From Xanthoparmelia taractica (lineage: Eukaryota; Ascomycota; Lecanoromycetes; Lecanorales; Parmeliaceae), in contig JANQBS010000042.1 in assembly GCA_033085395.1 (NCBI GenBank), forward strand, positions 124,001-188,000: 64,000 nt of DNA, in the 5' to 3' direction. The stretch's first letter is position 1. The number at the start of each line of letters is the position of its first letter. The position numbers were made by a program, and so were the translations under genes. Of this stretch, positions 34,323 through 46,947 are shown piece after piece. The notes below the pieces were generated by a model. That model had not been told where the DNA came from. It saw nothing but the letters and a program-made list of their open reading frames with translations, and ran no database searches.

Positions 34323-37113
34323 ATGGAATCACAACCATTTGCCATTGATAATTGTAAAGATCAAGAAAAAGAGGCAAGTCTATTTGGTACTCCGATCACC
34401 ACTATACTGACAGCCTTCCCACAGGGAGAATGGGAGCAGAGGGTAAACGAACGTGAACTTCGTTATCTGGAATTACTGGAGCAGCGAATCAAAATCCTCG
34501 AGAGTAACTCAGAAGCTCCATGGAAGCGTCAAGTATCAAGACGAACATGTCGTTCCAGTCCAAGTCGTGTAGAAAAAGTAGGCTGATTCGCGGTGAAAAA
34601 CTCAGTCGCACTGCTAAAATCTCAGCAGATCCCTTCTGATAACTCTGGTAGCGATTCTGAGGATTTTTTCGATTACAGTGATAATAGCGCGTCTGATATT
34701 AGTGCTCCCTATCGTGACAGGGCAAGATCTCGGCGTCGCCGAAAATATGTCTATGTGAGGGACTCTGGCGCGAACTCGAAAGCGTCTTCAATACTTGAGA
34801 TTAGACCGACATCTCTAGAGGAACCTGTCCCCCGGGCCGGCGAAGGTCTGATCTGCAAGGGCCGAGTTCTTTTCGAGCCGAGGTACAGGGTCATCAGCCC
34901 GGTGAAGACCGGTAGAGAAGAGGGGTCTTACGCCTTCAAATGGATTACGCGTGTAGATTTCGAAGACGATTCCGTCTGGCACGAAGCCGTGATCCAAGAG
35001 GGCGATCTCAAACGTGCACTCGCGGATGAGCTTCAAGACTTTCCTGTACATTTTGATCCAGGAGAAATCTGCTTCTACAGAACCTTTGACCTCTTCATAC
35101 ACGCTTGGGATAGGCTTGAGAATATCGTCGCGGGCTCTAAACCTGGGGTCTCGGTGGAAACTCGTGAAGATCTCAAGGCTCTCATGAGTCTAATCCGAGA
35201 AGTTGAAGGTCTGAAAGCGTACTTCAATGGTAGAAGTCTGGACTCTGGATCCGGCGCAGTTGCATATGGGGACCTGTGGACCGTGTTTGTTCCCGGAACG
35301 GTAATATACGCATCGCCCATGGATTGTCCGCAAGCCTTCCTTGTCAACGATTTCGTTTACAGACAGAAAGCACCGAAAGAATTCGTCGTACTGTGCTGGT
35401 CATACGGTAAGGAGTGCGGAAGCTGATGCATCTCAAGTGTAACATGCTGAAAACCCGCTGTACAGACTTTGATGGTGAGAAATTCAATCGCGTCCGAGCA
35501 AATTTCCTGATTCCGGAATATCCCGGCAAAAAGGCGATCAACTCCTTGCCTTGCTATCCACTTGAAGCTCATGAAAATTCGCATGCGTTGTCGGCAAGTT
35601 TGGTTGAACGAGGCAAAACCTTTCGTGAGCTGTGCACGAAATCAAGGGGCCATCAGATGTTCAACTACAAAGGCGAGGTAACATTCACTCATTCTCACGA
35701 AGAAGCTCAAACCTTCATGAACATTTGCTTCGAGCTTGCGCGAAGCAAGCGGCGACCATATGACAGTGAAGAAGTAAGCAGTCGATCCTGTGTAGCCGAC
35801 TATAAACTGACAAGATGAAAGTTGACCGGTTCCGGTGTAAGGAAAGCGCAGGTACTGTCTTACATAAACTTTCTCTGACGTGAGCTCTGACTTTACAACT
35901 CTTCCATGCAGTACGAAGGCCCAGTGATAGTAGACGCCAAATTATACAAACTCTACGGACCACGAGATACGTTCTTCAACAAGCCTAGTGCCCCAGTCAG
36001 ACCCAAGTCAGAGTGGTTTGAAGTTGTAGCACCAACACCCCCAGTTCTTAGCACTGATTGCTAATATGTTTATAGTGCGACTGTACCTATTGCCGCGATA
36101 ATGTCAAGCTACGAGATAGATTGAAGACTCATTATGATGGTGTCGGCCCCGACGGGTCTGGGCATTGGCCAGAATTCGAAGCCGTGCAGCTGATGATTTG
36201 CGAGCCGCGACTCCGTGCGTACGCCTTGGCAAAGAAGACTTGGGTTGAATTGGATGTCAAATCTGTTCAAAAGGTTCAGGAAGGCAAACTTGAAAACGCT
36301 CTGGACCATCTGTGTCTTGCGGATGACGAAGACAGCCACAGTACAAAACGCATGATCCAATCACTGGTTCTGGCTCACACATTTCGCAATGAGGACAAAC
36401 GACGAGAAACGCCGGACCAGCTCCAAGATTTCGTCGAAGGCAAGGGCCGAGGTCTTGTTATACTACTTCATGGGACGAGTGGAGTGGGTAAAACACTGAC
36501 CGCTGAGTCGATTGCCAAAGCGACCGGAAAACCACTCCTCAAAGTTAGCGTGGCAGACGTAGGGACGGATGTAACGAAAGTGGAACAGAAACTGGACATG
36601 ATGTTTCAGCTGGCGACAGCGTGGGAAGCGATTCTCCTATTTGACGAGGCGGACATTCTACTGGAAGCTCGAGCGATCGAGGACAACCTGGTCCGCAATG
36701 CCATTGTCTCCGTCTTTTTGAAGATTCTCGAGTACTACGAGGGTATTCTCTTCCTCACCACCAACCGCATCAAAACATTCGACATCGCCGTCCAATCCCG
36801 CGTGAACCTAGGCGTGCACTTTGCGGAAATGGGTGAGAAGCAACAAAAACGGCTCCTCACCATGTTCCTGGACATGATCGACGAGCGGCAGATCAAGAAC
36901 AAGGGTAAGATATTAGAGTGGATCGGCGAGGACTTCCGCGACAAGTTCAATGGTCGGGAGATTCGCAACATGCTGTCGTCTGCCATGGCGCTGGCACGGG
37001 CGAACGGGCGTCCGTTGGAGCTGAGCGATATCAAGGTGATTAGAGACTCCAAGAGACAGTTCAAGGAATACCTGCAGGAGCAAACGATATTGGCCAAGCA
37101 ACGGAACGAATGA
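34323..37113 (+). CDS. AAA ATPase with DUF7025-type N-terminal region
   Basis: Exons 34323-34577, 34626-35406, 35466-35773, 35912-36022 and 36076-37113 join in phase into about 830 residues. A short coiled-coil-prone start (ERELRYLELLEQRIKILE) and an acidic SDSEDFFDYSD stretch are followed by the DUF7025-like region found before fungal AAA domains (FKWITRVDF, LWTVFVPGTVIYA, NRVRANFLIPEYPGKK, FNYKGEV). The AAA core is in the last 240 residues: Walker A GTSGVGKT, Walker B LLFDEADILL, sensor 1 TTNR, and arginine-finger region QSRVNLGVHF. Such ATPases remodel proteins; targets of this clade are unknown, and mitochondrial or nuclear location cannot be told. Intron 3 (35774-35911) is long at 138 nt and could hide a small exon. 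Frame intact. Confidence 0.85.
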
Positions 37114-38038
37114 TGTGCGATATCAATAACAGTGCGTGGCATATCAGTGCTACATATCCAGGAGTTAAGGCGGATTTCCTCCAGTATGGCAGACTGGGGA
37201 AGGATTTGTCGAAAGGCGCGCAAGAACGACTAGCACGTAATCAATACGTCTACCATCACTAGCCAACATGTCACAGACAGGCCACAGACGACAGTCTACA
37301 GGTGTGCTGACCAAGAAGAACGTGGAAAATAACGCGCCGGCAGAGTGGGCACGCAGTCAGAATTACCTACGTCTCTGAGGCGCCAGCACTGCGTACGGCA
37401 TTCGGAGCTGAGTCCAAATTACGCAAGTCCATCAAGTCGCACTCTAGTCAGGGGATACCCCGGATATAGTGCATCCGAATGTCTCCAAGGACTTGGATCC
37501 GAGACCTTCTATGAAGACTTCTGCGGAGAATTAACCCCTCAGCACCGATCCATCTTGGTCTGTCTTACCCACCGCGGCTATACAATAAAATAGTATTAGA
37601 GAGAGACAGAGTGGGGTTCGAGTCCCCAACGTAGTCTGGTCTACAGGTCGTAGCTCTTGCCGCTCTATAAAACAAACCCAAGGCACAAGGGTGCGTGTGC
37701 TTGGTTTGATGGGATTGGGCCAGAAAATCCACGCTATGCAAGAGGAAATTCGAGCAAAGCGAGAGTACTGGAGGGGAGAGGGAGGAAATAGGGGAGGCAT
37801 TGCCGAAGGTGGCGCTATGGCTACTGGTAGAGCGTGGGTCAGGAGTTTCCTTGGTACAATGAATAATGAAGTCCTAGAGCGTCAAGGAGGATCTCTCATA
37901 CCCTTAGGGTTGAGAAAGCAGCAATTATAATTAGGATGGGCTTGGGAGCGCTTGAAGTCTTTCTACCTTACTCCTACTACAGGCTACGACCGTGGTACAT
38001 TCTTATCGCAACCAGCCCTTATCTTAGAGTATCGATTC
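37114..38038. other. Intergenic, about 0.9 kb
   Basis: No gene recognised. A T-arm-like hairpin at 37611-37629 was examined and rejected as a tRNA. Confidence 0.5.
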
Positions 38039-38043
38039 TACTA

Positions 38044-38459
38044 GACAGGTTTAGCAACTGATTCAAAAGAATGATTCAAAGCAAAGTTACGCTTAGAAGG
38101 GTAATTACCTTATAAATCAATGGTTCAAAAGCCGAGTCGATCCATAAATTCAAAATTCGACAAATATTAAAATATTTATACTTTCGATTTTTTCGATTTT
38201 TACGTTATTAGAAAGCGCATATCGTATTCTATAATTTTTATTATAATTATTAAAAATTATCTCTTAAGGGTTAAGTAAGGAATAGAAGTGTAAATATTTT
38301 CAAGTTCTGATGTTCGTAATTTGGTCGCTATCCGTAAAGAGTAATTTTTTAAAGTCGTGGCAGTGAATACGTGATCGTAAGACCCTGCATGTAATGAAAA
38401 TAAGCTATTATCCAAAATGGTTTTGAATCATTCTTTTGAATCAGGCTGCTAAACCTGTC
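38044..38459. mobile_element. MITE with 37-38 bp terminal inverted repeats
   Basis: Left end 38044-38080 and right end 38422-38459 are inverted copies, beginning GACAGGTTTAGCA and differing by one indel and one base. The element is 416 bp, AT-rich and noncoding inside. TACTA stands directly outside both ends (38039-38043 and 38460-38464), as a 5-bp target duplication, or a 2-bp TA duplication if the ends include CTA. No transposase inside, so it moves, if at all, with enzymes supplied elsewhere. Confidence 0.8.
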
Positions 38460-38464
38460 TACTA

Positions 38465-39309
38465 GCCGTCTTTGGTCTAGATCGTATGAGGTTCTACGAG
38501 TGAGGACAAAATGAAAAAGTACAGTTGCTTTCTGTTGCACTTCGCAATTAAAACGATCTGGTATGATGAGGAGAATGCAAGAAACTAAGGCATCGTTCTC
38601 CGCTATTTTTCACACGCGCAATCCTTTGTGCGTTATGTTGGTCTCAAACTGTCTGTATGCCTTCCATCATGATTCAAATCATCATCCACCAATCAGCTTG
38701 ATGCCGCATTCGATACCCGAGACGCCCCATGGTTCTCCTTATCACCTATTTGAGTTGGTGGGGTGTGCCTTCTATATACGTTATAGATCAGTAGATTAGT
38801 AAGCCAAGTAGCTTTTCTGGCTTGAGATCCTCTATAGAAATTCATTAATCTTCCACCCTCAGGATTCCCTGGCTCCTAATCGTCTATTTGCAGTCAAACC
38901 TATTCCTTGCACTTTGTCCTCTTATCAATAGCTTTGGTTTCTCCGACATCCCGGAGAATTAGGGCCAATGATTTTTCAGTCATGGAAGCATCTAAAATAT
39001 GGTAAGGCTGTACGCTTTACCTAGCTGCATAAGTCACTGCAGCACTGGAAGAAGCGCGGAAACGTTCGGTTCTGCCTCAGAAGAATACATCAGGTCGCCT
39101 GTTAACCAACACATATCAGTCCCACACCTACATGACATCATATTTGTGGATGGCATGTTTGAGGCAAAGAATTTTTCACCTGCTTCAGAGTTTTGCCCTT
39201 GGTGTTTAGTTGCAGCCTCTGCACCAACAGATCTTACCCGAACGTGGGATTCTGCAACGGAAACGGAAGCTGCCTTGTCCGAAGCCCGCATTCAAGGATC
39301 TAATAAGAT
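38465..39309. other. Intergenic upstream of the MFS gene
   Basis: Short frames only; presumed promoter region of the transporter. Confidence 0.45.
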
Positions 39310-41316
39310 ATGACGGAGAATCAGTTTGTACCTGGAACCGTACACCTAGTGGACATAGAAGGTACTCTAAGGGCAAAGCATGCGTTGGGTGGTCAAAACG
39401 ATGTCGTCTTAATCCCATCGCCGTCGGACGACCCCGATGATCCGTTGAATTGGTCTGCTAAACGGAAGTTGCTGTCAACAACATGCATCTCTATGTGCGT
39501 ATGCCACCTGCTTCTATGCCAATCACTCACACTTTTGACTAGCTATACATTCGCTGTCGGCACTGCTTCCGCAGCTATATACTCAATCCTAGAACCTATT
39601 GAGAAGGATACTAGCTTGACTTTGAGCGACCTAAATGCAGGGACAGGTTATATTGTTGGAGAATTTTGTTTCTGTGCCAGGTCAATGCTGAAACTTGCAG
39701 TTCTTACTGTTTGGCTGGGGCTGCTTGTTCTGGCAACCTCTCGCACTACAATATGGAAAGCGGCCTGTGTATTTAATCTCGATGCTAGCAACAACTGTAA
39801 GTCCAACGCCAATCTGGTTCTCCTCATCCTCGAAACTGACGCGCTACTATAGGCTATCATGATATGGGTGCCCTATACGAACACCAATGGTCAATGGATC
39901 ACCAGCAAGCTGCTACAAGGCTTTTTCGGGGCTCCAGTCGAATCTCTATGTGAGATATCGGTAACAGATATTGCATGTTCCTTGGCCTAGATGCTCTCGG
40001 CTACATATTCTGATTCTTCCAGTATTTCACACACGAGAGGGGGACTTATATAGCGGTCTATGGATTTTTCCTCGTTGGTAGTAACTTCCTTGCGCCACTC
40101 TTTGCAGGTTTCATCAACCAGGGACAAGGATGGAGATGGGTCTTGGTAAGACAATGATGATGGGTTCATCCGGACCTTGAGCTGATGACCATAGTACTGG
40201 TGCGCAATCCTCAGCGGCCTCAGCTTTGTCTTCCTGTTTTTCTTCCAAGAAGAAACCAATTATCACCGCCAAGCGATTATTAATGACGAGACGAAGAAGC
40301 ATGAAAGCACTGGCCCAGAGGATCAGGAGTCCGATACACGAGATGACACAGTTGAGAAAATCAACAGGGGTGCGAAGCCAAAGCTGTCGACGAGGGTCGA
40401 TGAGGAAGGCCGCCCTTACAATATGCCAACGAAGTCCTTTTATTCCAAGCTGAAGCTTTTTGACAAGCAGGCGCTACGCTACCCGAATAGGTTGAAAGAT
40501 ATGGTACTTAGGCCGCTCATCTTCCTAAGCTTCCCTGTGATATTCTATGCAGGCTTCTCCTATGGGTCGAGTCTCGTATGGTTCAATGTCCTCAACGGCA
40601 CGACTTCGCTCATTCTTTCGGGAAAGCCATACGGCTTCTCTTCATCGATCGTCGGGCTTGCTTATATTTCTCCTTTTATAGGGATGACCCTCGCGTAACG
40701 TAGCCTCGTGAGATCTCGTTCTTGGCTTTAAGTTTGACTGACCGAGTCCAGATCGCTGTATACCGGTGGCGTAGGAGACTGGCTAGTTCTTAAACTGGCG
40801 AGAAGAAACCAAGGCATCATGCAATCCGAATACCGCCTATGGCTCTTCAGTCTATCCCTCCTCCTCGTTCCTGGGGGTCTGATCCTCTGGGGCGTCGGAG
40901 CTGCACACAGTGTACACTGGTTTGGCTTGATTTTCGCCATGGGCGTCATTGGTTTCACCAACACGGTCGGGCTTCAACTTTCCGTCAGCTACTGTATCGA
41001 TTCATACAGAGAATTGAGCGGGGAAGCCATGGTGACGGTAATTCTAGTTCGAAACACAATGAGCTTTGCTATTGGATACGGGTGAGTCTAATACAACCTC
41101 ATTGTACAGACAGATACTGAGATGTCTGGCAGCATCACCCCGTGGGTCACCAACATGGGATTACAGAACGCATTCATCGTCGCCGCATTTGCTGGACTTG
41201 CGCAGGTTCTTACAGTGTTCATCTTTATTCGATACGGTCACACTATGAGACGCGCAGGTGTCAGTAGGTATCAGCATTACAGGGAGGAGATGACGGCCGC
41301 AGGTCTCGTCCATTAG
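39310..41316 (+). CDS. MFS transporter (DHA1-like, 12 helices)
   Basis: Eight exons (39310-39494, 39543-39654, 39701-39796, 39853-39972, 40023-40145, 40195-40694, 40752-41081, 41133-41316) join in phase into 549 residues. The N-terminal DDPDDPLNWSAKRK motif precedes helix 1 as in fungal drug:H+ antiporters and related permeases. Other MFS landmarks are FGWGCLFWQPLALQYGKRPVY (loop 2-3), LLQGFFGAPVESL, FTHERGTYIAVYG and AGFINQGQGWRWV. The central cytoplasmic loop is long and charged. Substrate unknown (toxin, polyamine or weak organic acid are usual). Intron 4 appears to start with GC rather than GT (39973), because that choice keeps the conserved EISVTDIYFTHERG run. Frame otherwise intact. Confidence 0.87.
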
Positions 41317-42766
41317 TCACTCTGGCCTTTCCGATGCCAAGAAATTGTGTGAAAGGCTCGATAGGATCTAAAAAATCACTAGCAAGTTGGATATGACGGT
41401 CCATGGGATCAGAGCTGCCGAAAGGTGTGAACTAGGAACGAACCACATTTGCTAGTGTGACAACATCTTACCCTTTCTGCATCTGTGCATTGTGAGGGGT
41501 TCGAATGACTATAATCAATCCTTCGACCTCTTTCGGCATTGATAGGAGATTTGTTGCCTGCACATGAATCACAATCCGTTTCTATGTCAAAAGCGAAGGA
41601 ATATTTGCATCATTCAATCTACTTACTACCACGAAGGAATATACACAATGAGGTTGCAGTGAATCTTCCGCCATTGGCAAGATATCACGCGTTAAACCCA
41701 GAGTAACCGCGCTTGCTTGTACATCTGCCTGTATCTAATTATCTGTGGACCTGTTTTTATGTTAACGTGTAAGCCTTATCCATTCTAAACGTATTGAATA
41801 TATCTTAACATTATTATACTATTCTGTACTTTGTACGTTCTATCAAACCTCGCTTTGCCTCAAACTGTGCAAGATTCCCCTCGATGCAGATCCAAGTTTC
41901 GCGTATAGACCACGCCTCAATATAAGCCTCGACTGCACCAAAGCAAGCAGACTGCATATCATCATCATTAGTGTTTATTCCCAAAAAGGTTAAGCGCTGC
42001 GAGCAAGAGAGAGTAGGTGTAGTCAAAGCAGTGTTGTTGTTCTGACTGAAAAACACGTCGGCTTATGGGGCACAGGGGTCAGATTATCGATTGTCAGTTT
42101 TCTAAAAGAGCGCGTGATGGGTGCAATTGAAACCCTCACCCCTTAAAAGATCCAAGTGACATGACTGAGCCGTATGACTGACTTTAGCGGATTTCGGATT
42201 CGTAGCGCGAACGGTGTGGACTCAAGGAGAGTGGGGAGGTGCAGTATGCTCTACGCGGATAGGAGGTTTCTTCATGAGGAAGGAAGGAGTATCCACTAGT
42301 ACGTAAGTAGTGCAAGAAGAGGAGAAGGCTATATCAAGATTATGTTCACGATCTTGCGTGTTCGAGGTACAGGCATGTATTAAGGATGAGTGTACGCACG
42401 GTGGAGCAAGTCCTTGGAGGGTAGTAGGGGCCTCTGATTGGCTGGAATCATGGTTAGATGGGTTACATGATAGCGCATAGTCCACATACTAAGGGTGATG
42501 CCAGGAAAGGGGTAAATGTCCGATACGACCGAAAGGCTGCCATGTAACGTTGGCTGTCTTCGGCTTCTGCGTGTGTATGAGGCGCATGCAACAAGCCTTG
42601 CATTGCACACTTATTTAAAAGTTATCAGAACGCTGTAGGCATAATTCCTACTTTTGGGGGGCAAGCCTACTTTCCATCCTTCCAGCTTACAAAAACCTTC
42701 TCCTGCCCCTTTCGAATCCAACCTACCTTCCCTACCCATCATTCGTCTACGCCCTCGCCGCCTGAG
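41317..42766. other. Convergent intergenic, 1.45 kb
   Basis: Between the MFS stop and the GMC stop. No gene, repeat or RNA recognised. Confidence 0.5.
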
Positions 42767-45078
42767 CTAGCCGTTTATAATATCACTCGCAAGCTTCTCC
42801 GCCAGCGCGTCTGCCCCGAACTCGTCAGCTTGACCCACTCCTCTCCGCTACCGAAAAGACTCACAAACAGTCGCCTGCGGATGCCCTGGCGGCAGCAACG
42901 GAAAAGTACTCGCGTCCACGATCATCAGCCCCTGTACGCCGTAAACTCTTCCCTGGGTGTCGACGACCGCGTTCGAATCGTTCTTCAGTCCCATAGAGCC
43001 TACGTTCCACACAACATCAGCACACAAGCCCAAGCGTTTCCAAAGATAAATATCACTCGTCACAAGCACAGGATGTCCTACACGTGGCAACAGCATGATA
43101 AATCGGCACCACCGCCTCCTTAATGAATGCCAATAATTGGGCATCACTCGTCACATTTGCGCCCGGCGCCACCTCGGGGCCAACCGTAATCCCGCTTGCC
43201 TTGGCCACTTCTCGGATTCGCTTCAAGGCCTGGACAGCAAGCTCTTGATCTGCCGATTCCATGAGCCAATTAGGGCTCACGATGGGGTTGTCGCCGGTGT
43301 CGGCCGATGCGATGGTCACGTTTCCGCGTGACGTCGGCGTGAGCACTGCCACGGAAAAGGTCGCGTAATTGTCCGTATCGACGGGCGGGGCGGTGTTGAA
43401 GGCCAAGGGCAGGAGTTCGAGCTCGGGCCAATCCGATGGAAAGGTGGAGAGCGTGGCCAGAGTAGTGTTGCTGAGCGCGCGGCGGAGGGGATAGGGGAGC
43501 TTTTCCCATCCTACCCAGTTGGATGCGGAGGATTCGAGAGGGCCTGTTTGATTGGTTAGATAGTCGAGTGTAGCTTGAACGGATGCAGCAGGGGAGACGT
43601 CAAGTTGTGAGTTGGTTGTCACGTTTACGCGGTAGGATGTGGCGAAGAAGGGTTGATCCTGGATGGTAGGGTCAAGCTTTGGTATGTGGATGGAGCGGAG
43701 GATGACGCACCCACATGCCTTGACCAACGCCTGGCGCATCGACTTGCATAGCAATACCGTGCTGTTGTAATGTGGTTTTTGGGCCGATGCCGGATACCAT
43801 GAGCATCTGAGGCGAGCGGAACTGCAGTTGAATCAACATGTTTTCCTTAGGAGCTGCGGCTGATGTCAACATACCGCTCCTGCTGAAAGAATGACTTCCT
43901 TCGTCGCTGACAAGTAGTAAGTCTTCCCTGCAGTATCAACGGCCACACTCGTCGCCGTCTTGTTCTCAAAGTTGATCTTCTTCGCCAACGTTCGCTGATA
44001 CACTTGCAAACTCGTCCTCGACAGAGCTTGCTGCAAGAAGGACGTTTCTGACGAGCTACGTGTCCCTGAATGCGGGTCTACGGTCACGGTAAACTCGGAA
44101 AACCCTTCCAAGATTCCACTGCTCAGGCCGTTGATGTTCTTAAGTCCCAGAGTTTCGAAAGCGCGCTTGATAAAGGGCGAAAATGGCTGGTAGAAATTGG
44201 CATAGGAAACTTGTAGTGGTCCGCCTGAGGGACTGAAAGCGCCGGGGTCAAAAGCCACATCGCTTCCTGCGCCGCGTTTTGCGTAATTTGGAGGCGTGAG
44301 GTGTGGACTTTTTCGGAAAAAGGGGAGGAGGTTGGGAAATGAAAAGCTTTGATCGCCAACCATGTCGGCCCATCGTTGATATGCACCGGCGGAACCCCTA
44401 CAACGGACCGATAGGCAGCCAGAGTCGTACAGCGAGAAGCTTGAGCAGGCTCACCTGTGATACGCAAGATAATTGCGGCCCGAGCTGATGGATTCGTCAA
44501 TCAACGCTCAGTAGGATAGACATGGCCTGTAAGACGAACCTTCCGCCTAGACACTTGCCTTGAGTGTAGTGGATCCGGCGCCCGCCCAATTGCTATCGGC
44601 CACTATGTCAGCTACAGTGTCTCGCAGTTTCTCAGATGTTCATATGAGAAGACATACCGTCTGCGGTGCAGTCACGATTCCCCAGTCAACAGTCGGCTGT
44701 ATCGAACTCGGGTCGGGCGAAGAATATTGGGTCTCGTAAGCCGGAATCTGGGAGACATTGCCATTGTCGAGCTCGTAGAAACCACCGGCCTCGATCACAG
44801 CGACTGTCAAGTTGGGATTCTCGGCCAGTCGTGTGGCGACTGTGAGACCGGCGGTGCCACCGCCAATGATCTGAGGTTGCGGTGAATGATGATTTCTGCG
44901 ACAGGGGTGGGTGTGATTTTTTCACTACATAGTCGAAGGTAAGGTTGAGACCAGGTACCCCGAAAGAGCTTCCAAGGAGGCGGGTGGCGCCATTGACTCG
45001 AGTGTACCCAAGGATGCCGGCACGGGCACACACGGCGAAAGCCGTCAAGGCTGTGATAGATTTGCAGGGAGCATGCAT
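42767..45078 (-). CDS. Secreted GMC oxidoreductase (FAD; aryl-alcohol/choline dehydrogenase-like)
   Basis: Nine exons (45078-44926, 44870-44658, 44592-44540, 44484-44455, 44397-43875, 43821-43711, 43658-43082, 42999-42865, 42810-42767) join in phase into 612 residues. A signal peptide (about 1-20) precedes FDYVIIGGGTAGL, the FAD dinucleotide-binding motif, and VIEAGG. GMC signature 1 is GGRRIHYTQGKCLGGSS, split by an intron, and signature 2 is AGAFRSPQMLMVSGIGP. The C-terminal active-site region has YHAVATCSMG with the catalytic-base His, and VDASTFPLLPPGHPQAT carrying the second His. It oxidises an alcohol outside the cell or in a vesicle, passing electrons to oxygen or a quinone; substrate unknown. 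A start at 45099 would add seven residues; 45078 gives the cleaner signal peptide. Confidence 0.9.
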
Positions 45079-45548
45079 GGTGAAGGATCCGACGTGCATA
45101 TTATACCTGCATTGGAAGCAGCAAGTAATTGAATTCTACTTTGTAGGAAGTGTGGATGAGCTGTATCATCCGTCCCGCAGGTGAAGTAGTACTCGCTTAT
45201 TGTTGCGCCATTTGAATCCCGGCATCAACCACACAGTAGCGCCACCGTGAGCTACTTGAATAATGTTACAGTACGTTGAAAATATCCGCCAATGCATTCT
45301 GGATACACTGTAATCTTGGGCACAAAGAATTCGAATGAACAATAACCCCTTGATATAATGTTATTTCTACATCTTATGGTTCATAAGAAAAAGAAAGAAG
45401 AAAAGACTAACTCCTCGGGTCACTGTTAACATAAGATGGTTGTCAGATCATGCAAGCGCCCCTAGTTGTCTGCCGGTGCAACGATGAATCACGCCTCTTC
45501 GCACCGAAATGGAGTCTTTCTCTTCTTGGTGACATATGGCGCCGATCG
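45079..45548. other. Intergenic between GMC and PTH11-like genes
   Basis: The 5' flank of the GMC gene and 3' flank of the receptor gene. No feature recognised. Confidence 0.45.
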
Positions 45549-46876
45549 TCAGTGCCCGGGCCACGCCTTTGCGGGCGCCGATTCCTGGAGTTGTCGGAAT
45601 TTATGTTTTTTAATTCTATTATGCTTATTACTTGGTGAGTCTGAGATGTCTTTAAAGCTGTTGGTTTGCTTTATTCTTGTTGCTTTGAGTGGTATCGCGT
45701 CTTCTTCAGCCAGCGAAGGTGTAGACAAATTCGGGTCTGTCTTTAGGCCCACCCGAGGTCGCTGTCGAGTGTATGACGGCTGATATTGATTGTTCCTGAG
45801 ACGGTTGTTGAAGCTGCGACGCCCTTTCCGACAGAGTTCATAGACACTTCGCGACAAGGCGAGATTCGCTGCAGTTATACCTATATTCTGTTCTGCTCTG
45901 TCAGGCTGTCAGTGCCTGCTGCGTGATGATTTCGTGGTTTACTTACATTGCCCAATCGGATATTGGTGTCGCGGCCCCTTGTAGGATGATAGTGTCAGCT
46001 TCGCAATTTCACTCAGACTTTCCAGCTTACACACATGTTGCGTCATTCGTCACATCACCTGGCGTGAGAACAGCCCTGACCGCCGCACATATAGTAGCCC
46101 TGTTGGTTACAAGAGTTAATGAAATCCGGGTCGTGTCAACAGGTCAAGTCCACCTACAGGATTCCAAGACTCATAAGCCCAGCAATAGCCACCTTCAAGC
46201 GACTGGGTATGCGCACTTTCCAAAGAACCGCAACGGGAAGAAGAGTGCAGCACACATCAGAGAAGATGTTGTAAGCTGATCCTGGTTAACGCATCTGAAA
46301 TTTCTGGATATGGATCTGCCTTACCAACTTGGGCCCATATGACATTTCCGTAAACCTTGGGTTCCCAGCATGACCCATGTGGGTTCATCCGATCCCAATT
46401 GCGATATACTGGTCGACATTGCGCCAATAATACGATCAAACAGGTTGCTGCTGTGATGACCAATCCCGCCATGAGAGCGTACATGGACCATTTGAGCCAT
46501 CCTGTCTTCTTGATACGTAGAATGTATAAGCAGATTGAGACTTTCGTTAGACTATTCACTAGATATAGGAAAATCTGTGTGACGAAGGACCACTTCAATA
46601 TAGCCTGGATCTGCTCGGGAGTAAGATAAACGGTGTGACGGCCGAAGCCTGAGCCATAGCTGAGGCCGTTGAAAGTTTCACCGGTGATGAGGAAGACGGT
46701 GGCAGCACTGATGGCAAAGTCGTCCCAGCTTAGCTGTCGACTCAGGCTCCTTACTGTGACTCTAATGATAGTCGTACTGGTGGAAATAAATCCGAAGACG
46801 CCGCAAAGAACAACAAGGGTCGCGCCTCGGTTGACATCGCCGCCAGGGGGAAGCGGGAGTTGCGTGGTTCCGCCAT
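45549..46876 (-). pseudogene. PTH11-like rhodopsin-domain membrane protein, possible 5' frame break
   Basis: Exons 46876-46325, 46275-46158, 46099-46059, 45977-45947 and 45897-45549. The fungal rhodopsin-like (Pth11-related) domain is clear: LPPGGDVNRG at the start, RSLSRQLSWDDFAI, several hydrophobic helices with FGRHTVYLTPEQ and LVNSLTKVSICLYILRI, CRPVYRNWD...GSCW, YNIFSDVCCTLLPVAVLWKVRIP, and IAEQNIGITAANLALSR, followed by a basic/Ser-rich cytoplasmic tail of about 90 residues. These seven-helix proteins include surface-sensing GPCRs. The frame starting LPLPPGG has no ATG; the natural ATG (46876, reading MAEPRNSR) is one base out of frame, with the shift in the C-rich stretch near 46848. 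Either a one-base deletion has broken the start or translation begins in an unrecognised exon. Confidence 0.65.
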
Positions 46877-46947
46877 GGGATGAGGGTGGGTAAAAGAAAA
46901 GACGGCCACACAAATAATTGCACCCTCTAGTTGTTCACCAACCATTG

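Noticed and set aside
37611..37629. tRNA-like T arm (TGGGG TTCGAGT CCCCA)
   Set aside because: The T stem-loop is perfect, but no acceptor stem pairs 5' of it, no D-arm consensus exists, and spacing to a possible anticodon loop is wrong. Probably chance or a tRNA-derived relic.
44686..44925. Continuation of the first GMC exon as one long frame
   Set aside because: It loses the GGGTAG FAD motif; the GTGAAA...CTCAG intron restores it in phase.
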